Positions 1 through 10,840 are shown, counted from the stretch's first letter. The stretch is 51,889 nucleotides of DNA from Gammaproteobacteria bacterium (GCA_017999615.1 JAGNLM010000013.1:1-51889), one strand, 5' to 3'. Made by a program: numbers and translations. Notes: a model not told the origin generated them from the sequence alone.

Positions 1-42
1 GGCCCCGACCCCGACCCGGCCCCGGCCCCGACCCTGCCCCGG
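1..42. repeat. C-rich simple repeat downstream of modA
   Basis: A low-complexity run built from CCCCG/CCCGA words fills the window edge just after the modA stop. No coding signal is visible. It may continue to the left of the window, where modB and modC would be expected. Confidence 0.5.
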
Positions 43-1694
<1,652 letters not shown>

Positions 1695-1709
1695 CCCGGT
1701 GCCGCCTTC

Positions 1710-1731
1710 GTTATATAGAGATGTATATAAC
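1710..1731. promoter_or_regulatory. ModE operator (mod box)
   Basis: GTTATATA and TATATAAC form a perfect 8-bp inverted repeat with a 6-bp spacer. This matches the known E. coli ModE site, an imperfect CGCTATATA-N6-TATATAACG palindrome. It sits directly upstream of modE and so controls modE-modA. The AT-rich island stands out sharply from the surrounding GC-rich DNA. Confidence 0.88.
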
Positions 1732-1912
1732 CAAAAAAACCTCCCGTGTCACCCCGGTTGCTCGGGGGAGCTGCGCGTCCTGGACCCTGGTGGCCTCTCG
1801 GCCCGGGGGGAAAACGGAGGACTGTCTTGTCTTCCAGGGATCGGCCATCACCCGTCCAACGAGTGGCCCGGAGAATGGTCTCCCGAGGTGGGTCACTCTT
1901 CGGGAGGTCGAG

Positions 1913-2194
1913 ATGGAAGCGGTCGCGGGGAAGGGCAAGCGTCGCAGTGTCGGGCAGCGCCGTGAGTTGCTCGCGCCTCAGCGCCAGAGCGGGTTGAGCG
2001 TGGCGGCGTTCTGCCGCGAGCGGTCGCTGAGCAGCGAGAGCTTCTACCGCTGGCGGCGCGAGGCCGAGGGGAGCGGTCCCGCGCCGGCGGAGCGCGCAGG
2101 GTTCATCGAGTGGGGGGCGCTCGGCCGGGAGGCCGAGTGGGACCTGGAGCTCGAGCTCGGGGGCGGGGTCGTTCTGCGCCTGAGACGCGCGTGA
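1913..2194 (+). CDS. tnpA: IS66 family accessory protein TnpA
   Basis: The 93-residue product contains the IS66 TnpA signature RRELLAPQRQSGLSVAAFCR followed by SLSSESFYRWRRE, a helix-turn-helix that binds the IS ends. I chose the ATG at 1913 because a GGGAGG ribosome site lies just upstream and the matching ORF in remnant B starts at the same base. The upstream open frame from 1721 is non-homologous leader. TGA of this gene is followed at once by the tnpB ATG, which is normal IS66 organisation. Confidence 0.85.
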   Translation: MEAVAGKGKRRSVGQRRELLAPQRQSGLSVAAFCRERSLSSESFYRWRREAEGSGPAPAERAGFIEWGALGREAEWDLELELGGGVVLRLRRA

Positions 2195-2356
2195 ATGTTC
2201 TTCCCCGAGGGACGGGTGCGGGTGTTCGTGTACGGACGCCCGGTGGACATGCGGCTCGGCTTCACCGGTCTCTACGCCTTGACCCGGCACGGGCTGCAGC
2301 AGGACCCGCTTGAGAGCGAGCATCCGACGTCGTTCTTCCGAGCGGCTCTACGTTGA
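2195..2356 (+). pseudogene. tnpB: IS66 TnpB fragment (C-terminally truncated)
   Basis: The 53-residue ORF begins MFFPEGRVRVFVYGRPVDMR and continues LGFTGLYALTRHGLQQDPL, the conserved TnpB N-terminus. Homology then breaks off at DPLESEHPTSFF and a stop follows. Full-length TnpB is about 115 residues. The break marks where the element was cut and joined to foreign sequence. Confidence 0.85.
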
Positions 2357-2604
2357 TGGACCCGCGCGAAATTTCGCATGTGACCGGACTCCCCTTGTAC
2401 CTCTTCACGCAAAAGCAGATGCGAGAGGCATTGGGCATCCCGCATCGTCGGGTCCATAAGCTCATGCGATTCGACCGCGACGAGGTCATGGCATGGGCCA
2501 AACGCTGGGTCCAGGATGCCCAAGACCAGGGCATTGATGTCAAGGCCGATCCTTCAAGCCAGAGCCGATCGTTGCTGCACGCCTTGGCATCGCTGCCCGC
2601 CTGA
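2356..2604 (+). CDS. Small hypothetical protein, possible excisionase-like DNA binder
   Basis: An 82-residue ORF starts at an ATG that overlaps the tnpB-fragment stop (ATGA). The sequence MDPREISHVTGLPLY, REALGIPHRRVHKLMRF and DEVMAWAKRW looks like a short winged or excisionase-type helix-turn-helix. The C-terminal 25 residues are low in character. Its start coincides with the IS66 breakpoint, so the 5' end may be artificial and the protein may be a fragment. I do not recognise a specific family. Confidence 0.45.
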   Translation: MDPREISHVTGLPLYLFTQKQMREALGIPHRRVHKLMRFDRDEVMAWAKRWVQDAQDQGIDVKADPSSQSRSLLHALASLPA

Positions 2605-2802
2605 CCGTAGCGTCCGCGCCGGCGCATCCAGTCCGGGCCGGATGCCTGGTCGCAGACGCACCATAACCGTGCCGTCCGGCACCGAGAAATGGGTGTAAAT
2701 GGGCGGGGGAATGGCTCAGGCCGCCGCCGCGCAGTGGGTCGCCCCGTTGCGTTTGATCGGCGAATTCCCACATTAGACGAAGAAACGGAACATGCTCCAC
2801 CC

Positions 2803-3270
2803 ATGCTCTCCAGTACCCACAATCAACGCGTCCTCCATCTGGCCAGCCAGAAGGGGCTACTGCGCGCCAGCGATCTGGACGCCATCAGTGCGCCTCGGGT
2901 CGTTCTGACGCGCCTGGCCGCTGCGGGTCTACTAGAGAAGGTGGGGCGTGGCCTGTACCGTCTGCCGGATGCACAGGTTTCGGAATTCGAGAGCCTTGCC
3001 ACCATCGCCACCAAGGTGCCCCAAGCGGTGTTCTGCCTGCTTACGGCGCTGCAGTTTCATGAGCTGACCACGCAGCTGCCGCGTCAGATCTGGATCGCCA
3101 TGCCTCGAGGCAGCCACCCGCCCCGTGTCGACTACCCGCCCGTCAAGATGGTGCAGTTCACGGGTGATGCCTACTCGGCAGGGATTGAGGAAGTCGAACG
3201 CGACGGTGTCAGGCTCCTGGTGTACGGCGTGGCCAATGTGATGCGCCCCTATCTGGAGAGTGTCGGATGA
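2803..3270 (+). pseudogene. abiEi: AbiEi-type antitoxin with internal in-frame deletion (type IV toxin-antitoxin)
   Basis: AbiEi is the antitoxin and autorepressor of the AbiE abortive-infection system. The N-terminal winged helix is present (about residues 1-60: LLRASDLDAI, LLEKVGRGLYRLPDA), as is the antitoxin core (VFCLLTALQFHELTTQLP, QIWIAMPRGSHPPRVDYPPV). The usual C-terminal stretch with AKTVADCFKYRNKIG and the following helices is missing. RLLVYGVA jumps straight to NVMRPYLESVG, the normal extreme C-terminus. About 45 residues are therefore deleted in frame, leaving 155 residues. The gene overlaps abiEii by 4 bp (ATGA), as in intact operons. Confidence 0.85.
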
Positions 3271-3973
3271 GTGCGGCCACCCCAAATGTCGCGGCATCCG
3301 TCCGTGCGCGTCTGCTCAATGCCGCCCGGGCGCTCTGTTGGGTTTCGGTGCCAGTGATCTGGAGTCAGTGGCCCAAGTATTCCGGGACATCGCAGCTGTA
3401 CCGGTCGAAGACGGCATCGTGTTCGACCCAGCCTCCGTTACGGTCGAGGAGATCCGCAAGGAAGCTGGCTACGGCGGCGTTCGCGTGATGATTGCAGGCG
3501 ATCTGGCCAGAGCACGCTGCAAGACCCAAATCGATGTCGGCTTCAGCGACGCCGTCACCCCTGCGCCTGTTGATTCGGTCTACCCAGTACTGCTGGAGGA
3601 AATGCCCGCGCCACGGCTGCGGGCCTACCCAACGTACACCGTCATCGCGGAAAAGCTCCACGCCATCGCATTGCTGGGTATGACCAACAGCCGCCTGAAG
3701 GACTACTTCGATCTGTCGGTGCTGTTGGAACGGGAAACTCTGGACACTGATCTGCTGGCCCAAGCGATCAAGGCCACGTTCGAAAGACGGGGCATGGCGG
3801 TTCCTGGCGCGCTGCCAGTCGGCCTGACGGACGAGTTTGCGCACGACGCTTCGCGCCAGGCGCTGTGGCTGGAATTTCTCAAGAAGAACGAACTTCCGCC
3901 AGAGCCCTTGCCCGCCATCGTTGGCCGCTTGCGCGTGGCATTGGCACCCGCGCTGAACGTCGTCGCTCGTTGA
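3267..3973 (+). pseudogene. abiEii: AbiEii-type nucleotidyltransferase toxin, deleted and frameshifted
   Basis: Intact AbiEii is a GTP-binding nucleotidyltransferase of about 290-300 residues that halts growth during phage infection. Here the start (MSAATPNVAASVRARLLNAAR) is normal. The frame then breaks near 3330, and homology resumes in another frame with LLGFGASDLESVAQVFRDIA, running cleanly to VALAPALNVVAR. About 55-60 residues are gone, including the usual KGALLF motif and the RPTRDxD metal-binding segment needed for catalysis. The remaining domain (IVFDPASVTVEEIRKEA, DVGFSDAVTP, YTVIAEKLHAI, SRLKDYFDL) is well preserved. The toxin should be inactive. Confidence 0.87.
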
Positions 3974-4043
3974 ATATCCCTTCATAGGGCAGCCGCTTCG
4001 CGCCCTTCGCCACGGTCAGTGGCGGTCTCCATACCGACTTTGC

Positions 4044-4229
4044 ATGGAGACCACGCTGACTACTCGACTCTGCGCGCACTGCGGCCAACCCTTCAAACCC
4101 CGCCCACAGGTTCCCGACCAAGCCTTCTGCTCCGCCCCTGAATGTCAGCGGGCTCGCAAGCGCGAATGGCAGAGGGTGAAACTCCAATCCGACCGGGCCT
4201 TGGTCCGGTGCAGCGAGTGCGCGCCATAG
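4044..4229 (+). pseudogene. Zinc-ribbon protein fragment, often found near transposons
   Basis: The 61-residue ORF has CAHCGQPFKPRP, then FCSAPECQRARKREWQRVK. This is a CxxC...CxxxxC zinc knuckle seen in short proteobacterial proteins that usually continue for about 100 more residues. Here the sequence loses that similarity after LQSDRAL and ends within 12 residues. I infer a 3' truncation. No function is known to me. Confidence 0.5.
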
Positions 4230-4574
4230 TCCCGCGGGTCGAGCCCAACCAGTGCCACCCAGCGCTTCACGATCCGGGCGTACTGCCGGCGCCGCGACGC
4301 CTGCGACGAGCAACCTCTCGCTCAGCCGCTCCGGCATGCCCCAGGATTCGTTCAAGCAGGAGGGCACCTCAGGGGTCCCCTCATTCGAGTTGATGGGTGT
4401 CGAGGGACAGTGACACGTGGAGGACTTCGCGCGCTGTAACCGACCTGACTCCAAGACGTCACGCAGGCGAAGCGCAACATCTGTATTGCATGGGAGCAAC
4501 ACAGGCGAGGAATTGCCGATGCTTCTCGACGAAAGCGACCTGCTGCAGCGTGACCGTTCGGGCAGGGTGCCCAG
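4230..4574. other. Non-coding debris between zinc-ribbon fragment and plcP
   Basis: I see no convincing gene here. Overlapping open frames on both strands are arginine- and serine-rich shadows. A short + strand stretch reading KQEGTSGVPSFELMGVEGQ just before a stop at about 4412 has ordinary composition. It could be the C-terminal tail of a lost gene, but I cannot name it. Confidence 0.4.
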
Positions 4575-5228
4575 GTCGACGGGTGGCGGCTGCGCAAGGG
4601 CTGGTACTGGCCCGATGCGCACAACGAGGTCGTCCGCCTCATCCTCAAGATGGCGCATCGCGGCATGCGGGTGGTGCTTGTCGCGGGCAACCACGATGAA
4701 ATGCTGCGCGACTATGCCGGGCTGACCTTCGGCGGCGTCGAGCTGGCGCTGGAGGCGGTGCACACCACCGCCGATGGCCGCCGCCTGTTGGTGACGCATG
4801 GCGACAGCTTCGACGGCGTAGTGCTCTACGCCCAGTGGCTCGCCTTCCTGGGCGACAAGGCCTATTCGCTGCTGCTACGCTCCAACATCGCGGTGAACGC
4901 GGTGCGGCGGCGCTTGAAGCTGCCCTACTGGTCGCTCTCCGCGCACCTGAAGCGCAAGGTGAAGAACGCCGTCCAGTACGTCTGCAGCTTTGAAGAGGCA
5001 GTGGCCCGCGAAGCGACCGAGCGCGGCTTTGACGGCATCGTCTGCGGCCACATCCACTGCGCCGAGATCAGGAATATCGGAGAGGTCGTCTATTATAACG
5101 ACGGCGACTGGGTCGAAAGCTGCACGGCGCTGACCGAGGCGGCCGACGGCACGATCAGCATTGTCGACTGGGCACGAGAATGCGCCATCGAGGCGTCGCA
5201 AGCCATGCAAATGGAGCTGGCCCCGTGA
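4575..5228 (+). pseudogene. plcP: PlcP-like metallophosphoesterase, N-terminally truncated
   Basis: This belongs to the calcineurin-like family usually labelled UDP-2,3-diacylglucosamine diphosphatase. Next to a glycosyltransferase it fits PlcP, the phosphate-starvation phospholipase C of lipid remodelling. Visible motifs are VDGWRLRKGWYWPDAHNEVV, GNHDE, THGDSFD, the GHIH metal site (CGHIHCAE) and GDWVESCTA. The first 40 or so residues, which carry the DxH metal ligands and the GD pair before VDGW, are absent. An in-frame TGA at 4551 precedes the homology. Translation could start at the internal ATG at 4650, but the product would lack half the bimetal site. Confidence 0.8.
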
Positions 5229-6298
5229 GGATCGCCATTGCTACGGACGCCTGGTACCCGCAGGTCAACGGGGTCGTCCGCACCCTGGCCGCGACCGTCG
5301 CGGAGCTGGGCCGCCGGGGCCATGAGGTGGAGCTGATCACGCCCGACCGCTTCCTGACCGTGCCGCTGCCGGGCTATTCCTCGATCCGGCTGGCCATGGC
5401 GCCGCGCTTCACCGTGCGCCGCACGCTGGATGCCTTCGCGCCGGATATCGTCCATATCTCCACCGAAGGGCCCATCGGCTGGAGCGCGCGCAGCTGGAGC
5501 CTTTCCCGCGAGGTGCCCTTCACCACGGCGTTCCACACGCGCTTCCCCGACTACGCCTCTGTCCGCACCGGGATCAGCGCCGAGCGCCTGTGGCCGATCA
5601 TTCAGCGCTTCCACGCCCCCAGCCGCGCCGTGCTGGTGGCGACGCGCAGCCTTGAGGATGAGCTGGAAGGCCGTGGCATCGGGCCCACGCGCCCGTGGAG
5701 CCGGGGGATCGACCACGGGATGTTCCGTCCGGAGGGAGAGCTTTACCCGGCGCTGAAGGACCTGCAGCGCCCGATTCTCCTCAACGTGGGCCGGGTCGCG
5801 CCGGAAAAGAACCTTGAGCAGTTCCTGGACGCACAGGTTCCCGGCACCAAGGTCGTGGTCGGTGAGGGGCCGTCGCTGCAAGACCTGCGCCGCCGCTATC
5901 CCGATGCAGTGTTCCTGGGTGCGCTGTTGGGCGAATACCTCGCCTCAGCCTATCGCGCCGCCGACTGCTTCGTTTTCCCGAGCCGGACCGATACCTTCGG
6001 GCTGGTGGTCATCGAGGCGCTGGCCTCCGGCGTGCCCGTGGCGGCGCTGCCGGTGGCTGGCCCGCGCGACATCCTGGGATTGCAGGGACGCGGGCCGCGC
6101 GGCGATTTTCCCGAGCGTGTGGGCGTTGTGGACGAAGATCTGTCGTGCGCCATCACCGGCGCCCTGCGGCTCGATCGCAAGGCCGCCGCTGCCTTCGGTG
6201 CGCTCCACTCCTGGGAGCGCGCCACCGACCAGTTCCTCGATGCGATCCACACCGCGGCCGGTTCCCGGACACGGAGCCGGGCGACGCAACCCGTCTGA
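5225..6298 (+). CDS. agt: Family-4 glycosyltransferase of the plcP-agt lipid-remodelling pair
   Basis: The 357-residue GT-B fold enzyme starts at GTG 5225, overlapping the plcP stop (GTGA). The N-terminal domain has VNGVVRTLA and FTTAFHTRFPDYA. The C-terminal GT4 domain has ILLNVGRVAPEKNLEQFL and TDTFGLVVIEALASGVPVAA, with the nucleotide-sugar-binding EALASG motif. In alphaproteobacteria the partner Agt adds sugars to the diacylglycerol released by PlcP, replacing phospholipids with glycolipids when phosphate is scarce. That role is inferred from the pairing; a related mannosyl- or sulfoquinovosyl-transferase activity is the alternative. The gene looks complete, ending RSRATQPV. Confidence 0.82.
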   Translation: MRIAIATDAWYPQVNGVVRTLAATVAELGRRGHEVELITPDRFLTVPLPGYSSIRLAMAPRFTVRRTLDAFAPDIVHISTEGPIGWSARSWSLSREVPFTTAFHTRFPDYASVRTGISAERLWPIIQRFHAPSRAVLVATRSLEDELEGRGIGPTRPWSRGIDHGMFRPEGELYPALKDLQRPILLNVGRVAPEKNLEQFLDAQVPGTKVVVGEGPSLQDLRRRYPDAVFLGALLGEYLASAYRAADCFVFPSRTDTFGLVVIEALASGVPVAALPVAGPRDILGLQGRGPRGDFPERVGVVDEDLSCAITGALRLDRKAAAAFGALHSWERATDQFLDAIHTAAGSRTRSRATQPV

Positions 6299-6299
6299 C

Positions 6300-6440
6300 C
6301 GCTCCCGGTCTCCGGCGCCAGCTCTCCAACGTCGCCACGGCAACGCCGGTCTCCCGAGAGACCGTCGTCACCGAAGAGCTCTCCGGAGGCAACAGCCGGG
6401 CTACTGCCCGGTCTTTGAATCCTTGTCCGTATCGGGCCAT
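6300..6440 (-). pseudogene. IS3-type transposase OrfA N-terminal fragment
   Basis: The first 45 or so codons read MARYGQGFKDRAVARLLPPE, then VSRETGVAVATLESWRRR, the helix-turn-helix start of an IS3-family-like OrfA. Similarity ends at the agt stop codon, where the remaining frame is only agt antisense. It is an insertion-sequence stub left beside agt. Confidence 0.7.
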
Positions 6441-6521
6441 GTGCTCACCTCTCTGCCCCCGAGGTTACAGAGCTAGAGAGGCGACCCCTATCCTGAGGCA
6501 GGGGGCGTTGAAAGTCAGGAC

Positions 6522-8843
6522 TCAAGACTTCCGCGCCTTGGCGAAGGCATCGGCCATAGTCCCGCCTGTCGCCGGGGGCTGATTCACAGGTTTCGTCACC
6601 GCTCGATCCCGATCCTTCGCGTTTGCTTTTACCGTCCGCTGGCGCTCGGCGCGTCCGCCCACGCCCGGATGCTCTGCGGCGCTGTCGCTCAGACGCATGG
6701 AGAGCGCGATCCGCTGGCGCGGCAGATTGACCTCCATCACCTTGACCTTGACCAGATCACCGGATTTGACGACCTCGTGCGGATCTTTCACGAACCGGTC
6801 CGCCAGCACTGAGATGTGCACCAGTCCGTCCTGATGGACGCCGATATCGACGAAGGCACCGAAGTTCGTGACATTGGTCACGGTGCCTTCGAGGATCATG
6901 TCCGGCTTGAGGTCGTTGAGTGTTTCCACTCCATCCTTGAACTGCGCGGTCTTGAACTCGGGTCTCGGATCGCGTCCAGGCTTCTCCAGTTCCGCCAGAA
7001 TGTCTTTCACGGTCGGCAGACCGAAGCGTTCGTCGGTGAATCGCTGCGGGTCGAGCCGGCGCGGGGTGGCGGCATCGCCGATCAGGCTGCGTATGTCCTT
7101 TCCAGTGAACTCGGCGATGCGCCGCACCAATGGATAGGCTTCGGGATGGACCGCCGAGGCGTCCAGTGGTTCGTCGCCGTCCGGCACCCGCAGAAAGCCG
7201 GCGCTCAACTGGAACGTCTTCTCGCCAAAGCGCGGCACGGACATCAGCTTTTTGCGATTGGCGAAGGCACCACGTGTCTCGCGGAACTGGATGATATTCT
7301 CGGCCAGGGTGCGATTCAGCCCCGACACCTGGGTCAGCAGCGGCACTGACGCCGTATTGAGATCCACCCCGACCGCGTTCACGCAGTCCTCAACCACGGC
7401 ATCCAGGGTCCGCGCCAGCCGGTTCTGGTTGACATCGTGCTGATACTGACCGACGCCGATGGCCTTGGGCTCGATCTTTACCAGCTCGGCCAGCGGATCC
7501 TGTAGACGGCGCGCAATCGAAACCGCCCCGCGCAGCGAGACATCCAGCTCCGGCAGTTCCTTCGACGCGAATTCAGAGGCTGAGTAGACCGAGGCGCCGG
7601 CCTCGCTCACCACCATCGAGCGCAGACCCAGTTCGGGATGACGGGCGATCAGGTCGCGCGCGAGCCGGTCGGTCTCGCGCGAGGCGGTGCCATTGCCGAT
7701 GCTGATGAGCTTGACGGCGTGGGTCTTCGCCAGCGTCGCCAGCCGGGCAATGGACGCATCCCACCGGTTTTTCGGGACATGCGGATAAATGGTGTCCGTC
7801 GCCGCCACCTTGCCGGTCGCATCCACCACCGCGACCTTGACCCCGGTGCGCAGACCCGGATCCAGCCCCAGGGCCGGCAGCCGACCCGCCGGCGCCGCCA
7901 GCAGCAGCGCCTTGAGATTCAGCCCGAAGACGCGGATCGCCTCTTCTTCGGCGGCTTCCAGCAGACGACCCTTGAGTTCCAGATCGAGCCGGGTCTGGAG
8001 CTTGATGCGCCAGGTCTTGCGCACCGTCTCGCCCAGCCAGTCGTCGGCGGCGCGGCCCTGATGACGGATACCGAAACGGCTGGCGATCAGCCCGCGACAG
8101 GTGGCGTCGGGATCCTCGCCCTCCCCCGCCAACAGGTCGAGCGAGAGCACGCCCTGATTGCGTCCACGAAGGAGCGCCAGCGCACGGTGCGAGGGCACCC
8201 TGGCGACGGCCTCGCGATAATCGAAATAATCCGCGAACTTGGCACCTTCCTGCTCCTTGCCGTCGATGACCCTGGAGATCAGGATGCCGTGCTCCCAGAG
8301 ATGGTCGCGCAGCCGCCCGGTCAGTTCGGGGTCCTCGGCGAAGCGCTCCATCAGGATCTGGCGCGCGCCTTCCAGCGCCTCCGCCGCATCCGCGACGCCT
8401 TTCGCCGCCGCGACATGGGCGCCGGCCAGTTCATGCGGGACCTGGCCGGGATCGGCCAGAATCGCATCGGCCAGCGGCTCCAGTCCGGCCTCGCGCGCAA
8501 TCTGGGCCTTGGTGCGCCGTTTGGGCTTGTAGGGCAGATAAAGGTCTTCCAGCCGCTGCTTGGTCACGGCCCCATTGATCTCGGTCTGGAGTTCGGGCGT
8601 CAGTTTGCCCTGTTCATCGATGCTCTTGAGCACGGCTGCCCGCCGCTCGGCCAGCTCGCGCAGATAGCCGAGCCGCTCTTCCAGCAGACGTAATTGAATG
8701 TCGTCGAGACCGCCGGTGACTTCCTTGCGATAACGGGCGATGAAGGGCACGGTCGCGCCCTCGTCGAGCAGCCGGATGGCCGCCTCCACCTGCGCCGGAC
8801 GCGCGGCGAGTTCGTTGCTCAGGGTTTCGGTGATGCTGGTCAT
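6522..8843 (-). CDS. tex: RNA-binding transcriptional accessory protein Tex
   Basis: Tex is a conserved cytoplasmic nucleic-acid-binding protein linked to transcription and stress tolerance. The 773-residue product starts at [16 protein letters not shown]; the in-frame ATG six codons earlier is less likely. It shows the Tex N-terminal helical domain ([17 protein letters not shown]). A YqgF/RNase H-like domain follows near residue 330 ([17 protein letters not shown]). The helix-hairpin-helix block is [14 protein letters not shown], and an S1 RNA-binding domain lies at about 645-715 ([20 protein letters not shown]). Length and order match the family. It appears intact while its neighbours are remnants, and its base composition is slightly less GC-rich than the right-hand half. 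Confidence 0.95.
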   Translation of the reverse strand: MTSITETLSNELAARPAQVEAAIRLLDEGATVPFIARYRKEVTGGLDDIQLRLLEERLGYLRELAERRAAVLKSIDEQGKLTPELQTEINGAVTKQRLEDLYLPYKPKRRTKAQIAREAGLEPLADAILADPGQVPHELAGAHVAAAKGVADAAEALEGARQILMERFAEDPELTGRLRDHLWEHGILISRVIDGKEQEGAKFADYFDYREAVARVPSHRALALLRGRNQGVLSLDLLAGEGEDPDATCRGLIASRFGIRHQGRAADDWLGETVRKTWRIKLQTRLDLELKGRLLEAAEEEAIRVFGLNLKALLLAAPAGRLPALGLDPGLRTGVKVAVVDATGKVAATDTIYPHVPKNRWDASIARLATLAKTHAVKLISIGNGTASRETDRLARDLIARHPELGLRSMVVSEAGASVYSASEFASKELPELDVSLRGAVSIARRLQDPLAELVKIEPKAIGVGQYQHDVNQNRLARTLDAVVEDCVNAVGVDLNTASVPLLTQVSGLNRTLAENIIQFRETRGAFANRKKLMSVPRFGEKTFQLSAGFLRVPDGDEPLDASAVHPEAYPLVRRIAEFTGKDIRSLIGDAATPRRLDPQRFTDERFGLPTVKDILAELEKPGRDPRPEFKTAQFKDGVETLNDLKPDMILEGTVTNVTNFGAFVDIGVHQDGLVHISVLADRFVKDPHEVVKSGDLVKVKVMEVNLPRQRIALSMRLSDSAAEHPGVGGRAERQRTVKANAKDRDRAVTKPVNQPPATGGTMADAFAKARKS

Positions 8844-9441
8844 ACGGGATGGTTCTTCCAAATGGACAGGATTAACAGGATGGTTCTGTGTCGAGTGAAC
8901 TGAAGGCCGACCGCTCGATCGCAGCCGTCAGGGCAAAAACGGGCTTTTAGGGGTCGGGTTGACTGCGGGCGGCAGCGGGATCCTGACCTCATGCGCAATG
9001 CCGGAGCCGGGGCGGGCGGGCGGGCGGGCGGGCGTATAGTCCGAACAAACGCCCTTTTTCACAGGCCCGCCGAGTATCCCCAGCCCGCCGGGCCATCGTC
9101 AATCTGCTGTACAGCGACCGGAGTTGCAGCCTGCTGCTGGGCGAGGTGGGCGAGGACCTTCTTGACGCTGCGCCCAGCTCATCGCAGCGCGGCGCTCGGC
9201 AGGCGTTTGGGGGTCCGACCCCTCTGTTGATGCCTGCTTGCCGCCCTTACCCCGCCTGGCCGGGGTAACCCGCGCCCGGTAGCCGCTGTTGGGGGCGAAT
9301 ACGCCATGAAACCACGCGTGGGAGCTTTCACCCGGCGAAATCGTACCGACCCCATATCTGTCCAGCGCCTGCTGCGGGCGATGGTCATCGCCGCGGCGAC
9401 CGGCTACGGGGGACGGCAGGCCGACGTGATAGGGTGCACAG
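8844..9441. other. Gene-free stretch between tex and the IS4 relic
   Basis: The tex upstream region contains GGACAGGATTAACAGGATGG (8863-8882), a short degenerate word I have seen between genes in several proteobacteria. A GGGC microsatellite follows. At about 9070-9180 a + strand frame reads RRAIVNLLYSDRSCSLLLGE, which looks like real protein sequence but has no start and soon degenerates. I cannot assign it. Confidence 0.45.
9009..9034. repeat. GGGC microsatellite with G-quadruplex potential
   Basis: Six consecutive GGGC units (the first with an extra G) form a simple tandem repeat on the + strand. Closely spaced G3 runs could fold into a quadruplex. It is immediately followed by GTATAGT. 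Confidence 0.85.
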
Positions 9442-9929
9442 CGGGTCGCATGCCGCCTGGTCGGGGTGCCGAGACCGGGGGGCGAGTACGGCTTCTATCT
9501 GAGGAATCTGCCCGGGGCGGTGGGACCCCGACAGACCGCCGATCTCTACCGCGTGCGCTGGTACACGCCTCCCGGGTAAGCTCGATCCTGATCGGTCTGC
9601 TCGCGCATCATCATCGCCGACGCGAGGCCCCGCCTCCGCGCGCCGATACCGAGCGCACGCCGGCGCCGATCCATCCCCAGTCGCTGGCCCGTGCTATGGG
9701 CAGCGCGGCGCAAAGTCTTGCCGCTGCCCTCGACCTCAAAGGCGCAGAAGCCGAGCGGCGCTGGCGCGAGCTGGCCGGGCTGCTCACGCACTTGGGCAAG
9801 GACCCCAACTGGCACAACCGTCCATCGATTCTCGATCAGCTGCGCGGCTGGCGGATCACGCCGGGACGACCGCGCACAGCCCGAACCGCTTCGTTGGTTC
9901 GGCTGCAAGCCACCCAAGATGCTTCATAA
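9442..9929 (+). pseudogene. IS4-family transposase C-terminal remnant with internal deletion
   Basis: Two pieces in different frames belong to one DDE transposase. The first reads CRLVGVPRPGGEYGFYLRNL then GPRQTADLYRVRW. The second reads ALVHASRVSSILIGLLAHHH, IHPQSLARAMGSAAQSLAAA and PNWHNRPSILDQLRGWRITP. About 40 residues around the catalytic glutamate and a frame are lost at the junction near 9557. The N-terminal half is missing. Confidence 0.8.
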
Positions 9930-9953
9930 CCCATTGACTCATAAGCTAACTGA

Positions 9954-10022
9954 TCACGCATGGCGACACGCCACCTCCTCCCGGTGCACCGGCACGTCCC
10001 GCGGGGCCGTGACGCCGAGGCG
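9954..10022 (-). pseudogene. csrA C-terminal fragment
   Basis: Read on the minus strand this encodes [20 protein letters not shown] followed by a stop. It is the C-terminal third of a CsrA-type regulator and closely matches residues 33-50 of the intact csrA at 11025-11207. The N-terminal RNA-binding half is absent. It lies just downstream of a PEP-CTERM gene, the same relation the intact csrA has to the next PEP-CTERM gene. Confidence 0.75.
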
Positions 10023-10120
10023 CGCCTGGAGGAGCAGCGGGACAAGGCCCGAGGCGGACAGGTTCCGACCGGGGCCTGGGGAGTGGCGCGGCGGGGGTCG
10101 GACCCGGTACGCGCCAGGTG

Positions 10121-10840
10121 TCAGGATTGCCGACGGCGGCTGAAGCCGATTCCGGCGAGGCCGAGGCCGAGGAGCGCCAGCGTGGCAGGTTCCGGGACGG
10201 TGGGGGTACCGTTACCGGCCGTCGATATAGCGACGTTGTCGAAACGCTGACCGCGAGCGTCGGTACCGAAGCTACTCGAGAAGTCGTAGAGGCCGAAGTA
10301 GCCAGAGCTGAAGGTGCTGTCGACGAGGGTGGATTTGAGCACGCCATCCACGAAGGCCTGGTACGTGTTGCCCTGCACCTCCACCTTGAGCCGGTGGTTG
10401 CCGCCGCGTAACCCGAGGTCAGGGGTGTTCTCATACACCTGCCAGCCATTGAGCCCGACGTCATTCTGGACGACATGCCAGTACAGGCCATCGCCACTTC
10501 CGACGCCCCCTCCCGTGATGAGCATCACGCCGCTCGCCTGGCCACCGGCGTAGGAGCTGCGCAGGCACACGCCACCGTCATGCCAAACGAGGACATTGAC
10601 TTCGACCGTGAAGTCCGTCAGCAGCGCAGTGTTGGCCTGAGTGTACGTAGTAGGGTTATTGCTCGGCGATACCGCGTCATACGTGCCGTCGAGGATCCGC
10701 CAGCTGCCGCGCTCGTTGTTCCATTTCGACGGGTCCCCACTGAAGTCTTCAGAGAAAATCACGCCGGCGATAGCGCCCCCGCTGAGTCCTGCGCACAACA
10801 GTCCGACCACCAGGTGTAGCGTCAGCTTCGTTGCCTTCAC
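10121..10840 (-). CDS. PEP-CTERM protein 1 with LamG-like domain
   Basis: An exported 239-residue protein. It has a Sec signal (MKATKLTLHLVVGLLCAGLS... ending GGAIA). The body resembles the concanavalin/LamG-like beta-sandwich of sugar- or surface-binding proteins (FSEDFSGDPSKWNNERGSW, GGNHRLKVEVQGNTYQAFVD). The C-terminal sorting signal is VPEPATLALLGLGLAG followed by RRR. PEP-CTERM tails are cut and anchored by an exosortase in bacteria that make exopolysaccharide; no exosortase gene is in the window. The start at 10840 matches the signal peptide. Function beyond export is unknown. Confidence 0.88.
   Translation of the reverse strand: MKATKLTLHLVVGLLCAGLSGGAIAGVIFSEDFSGDPSKWNNERGSWRILDGTYDAVSPSNNPTTYTQANTALLTDFTVEVNVLVWHDGGVCLRSSYAGGQASGVMLITGGGVGSGDGLYWHVVQNDVGLNGWQVYENTPDLGLRGGNHRLKVEVQGNTYQAFVDGVLKSTLVDSTFSSGYFGLYDFSSSFGTDARGQRFDNVAISTAGNGTPTVPEPATLALLGLGLAGIGFSRRRQS

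Larger units (their letters stand above)
1866..2356 (+). mobile_element. IS66-family remnant A (tnpA plus 5' part of tnpB)
   Basis: This is the left part of an IS66-family element. It holds about 50 bp of 5' leader, the accessory gene tnpA and the first third of tnpB, and then sequence similarity stops. The stretch from about 1866 to 2100 is nearly identical to 14257-14500 (remnant B). No terminal repeat, tnpC transposase or right end is visible, so the element is dead. Confidence 0.85.

Noticed and set aside
4650-5228. LpxH (lipid A synthesis UDP-diacylglucosamine hydrolase)
   Set aside because: Motifs GDWVESCTA and WYWPDAHNEV and the overlap with a GT4 glycosyltransferase fit PlcP better, and the N-terminus is missing.
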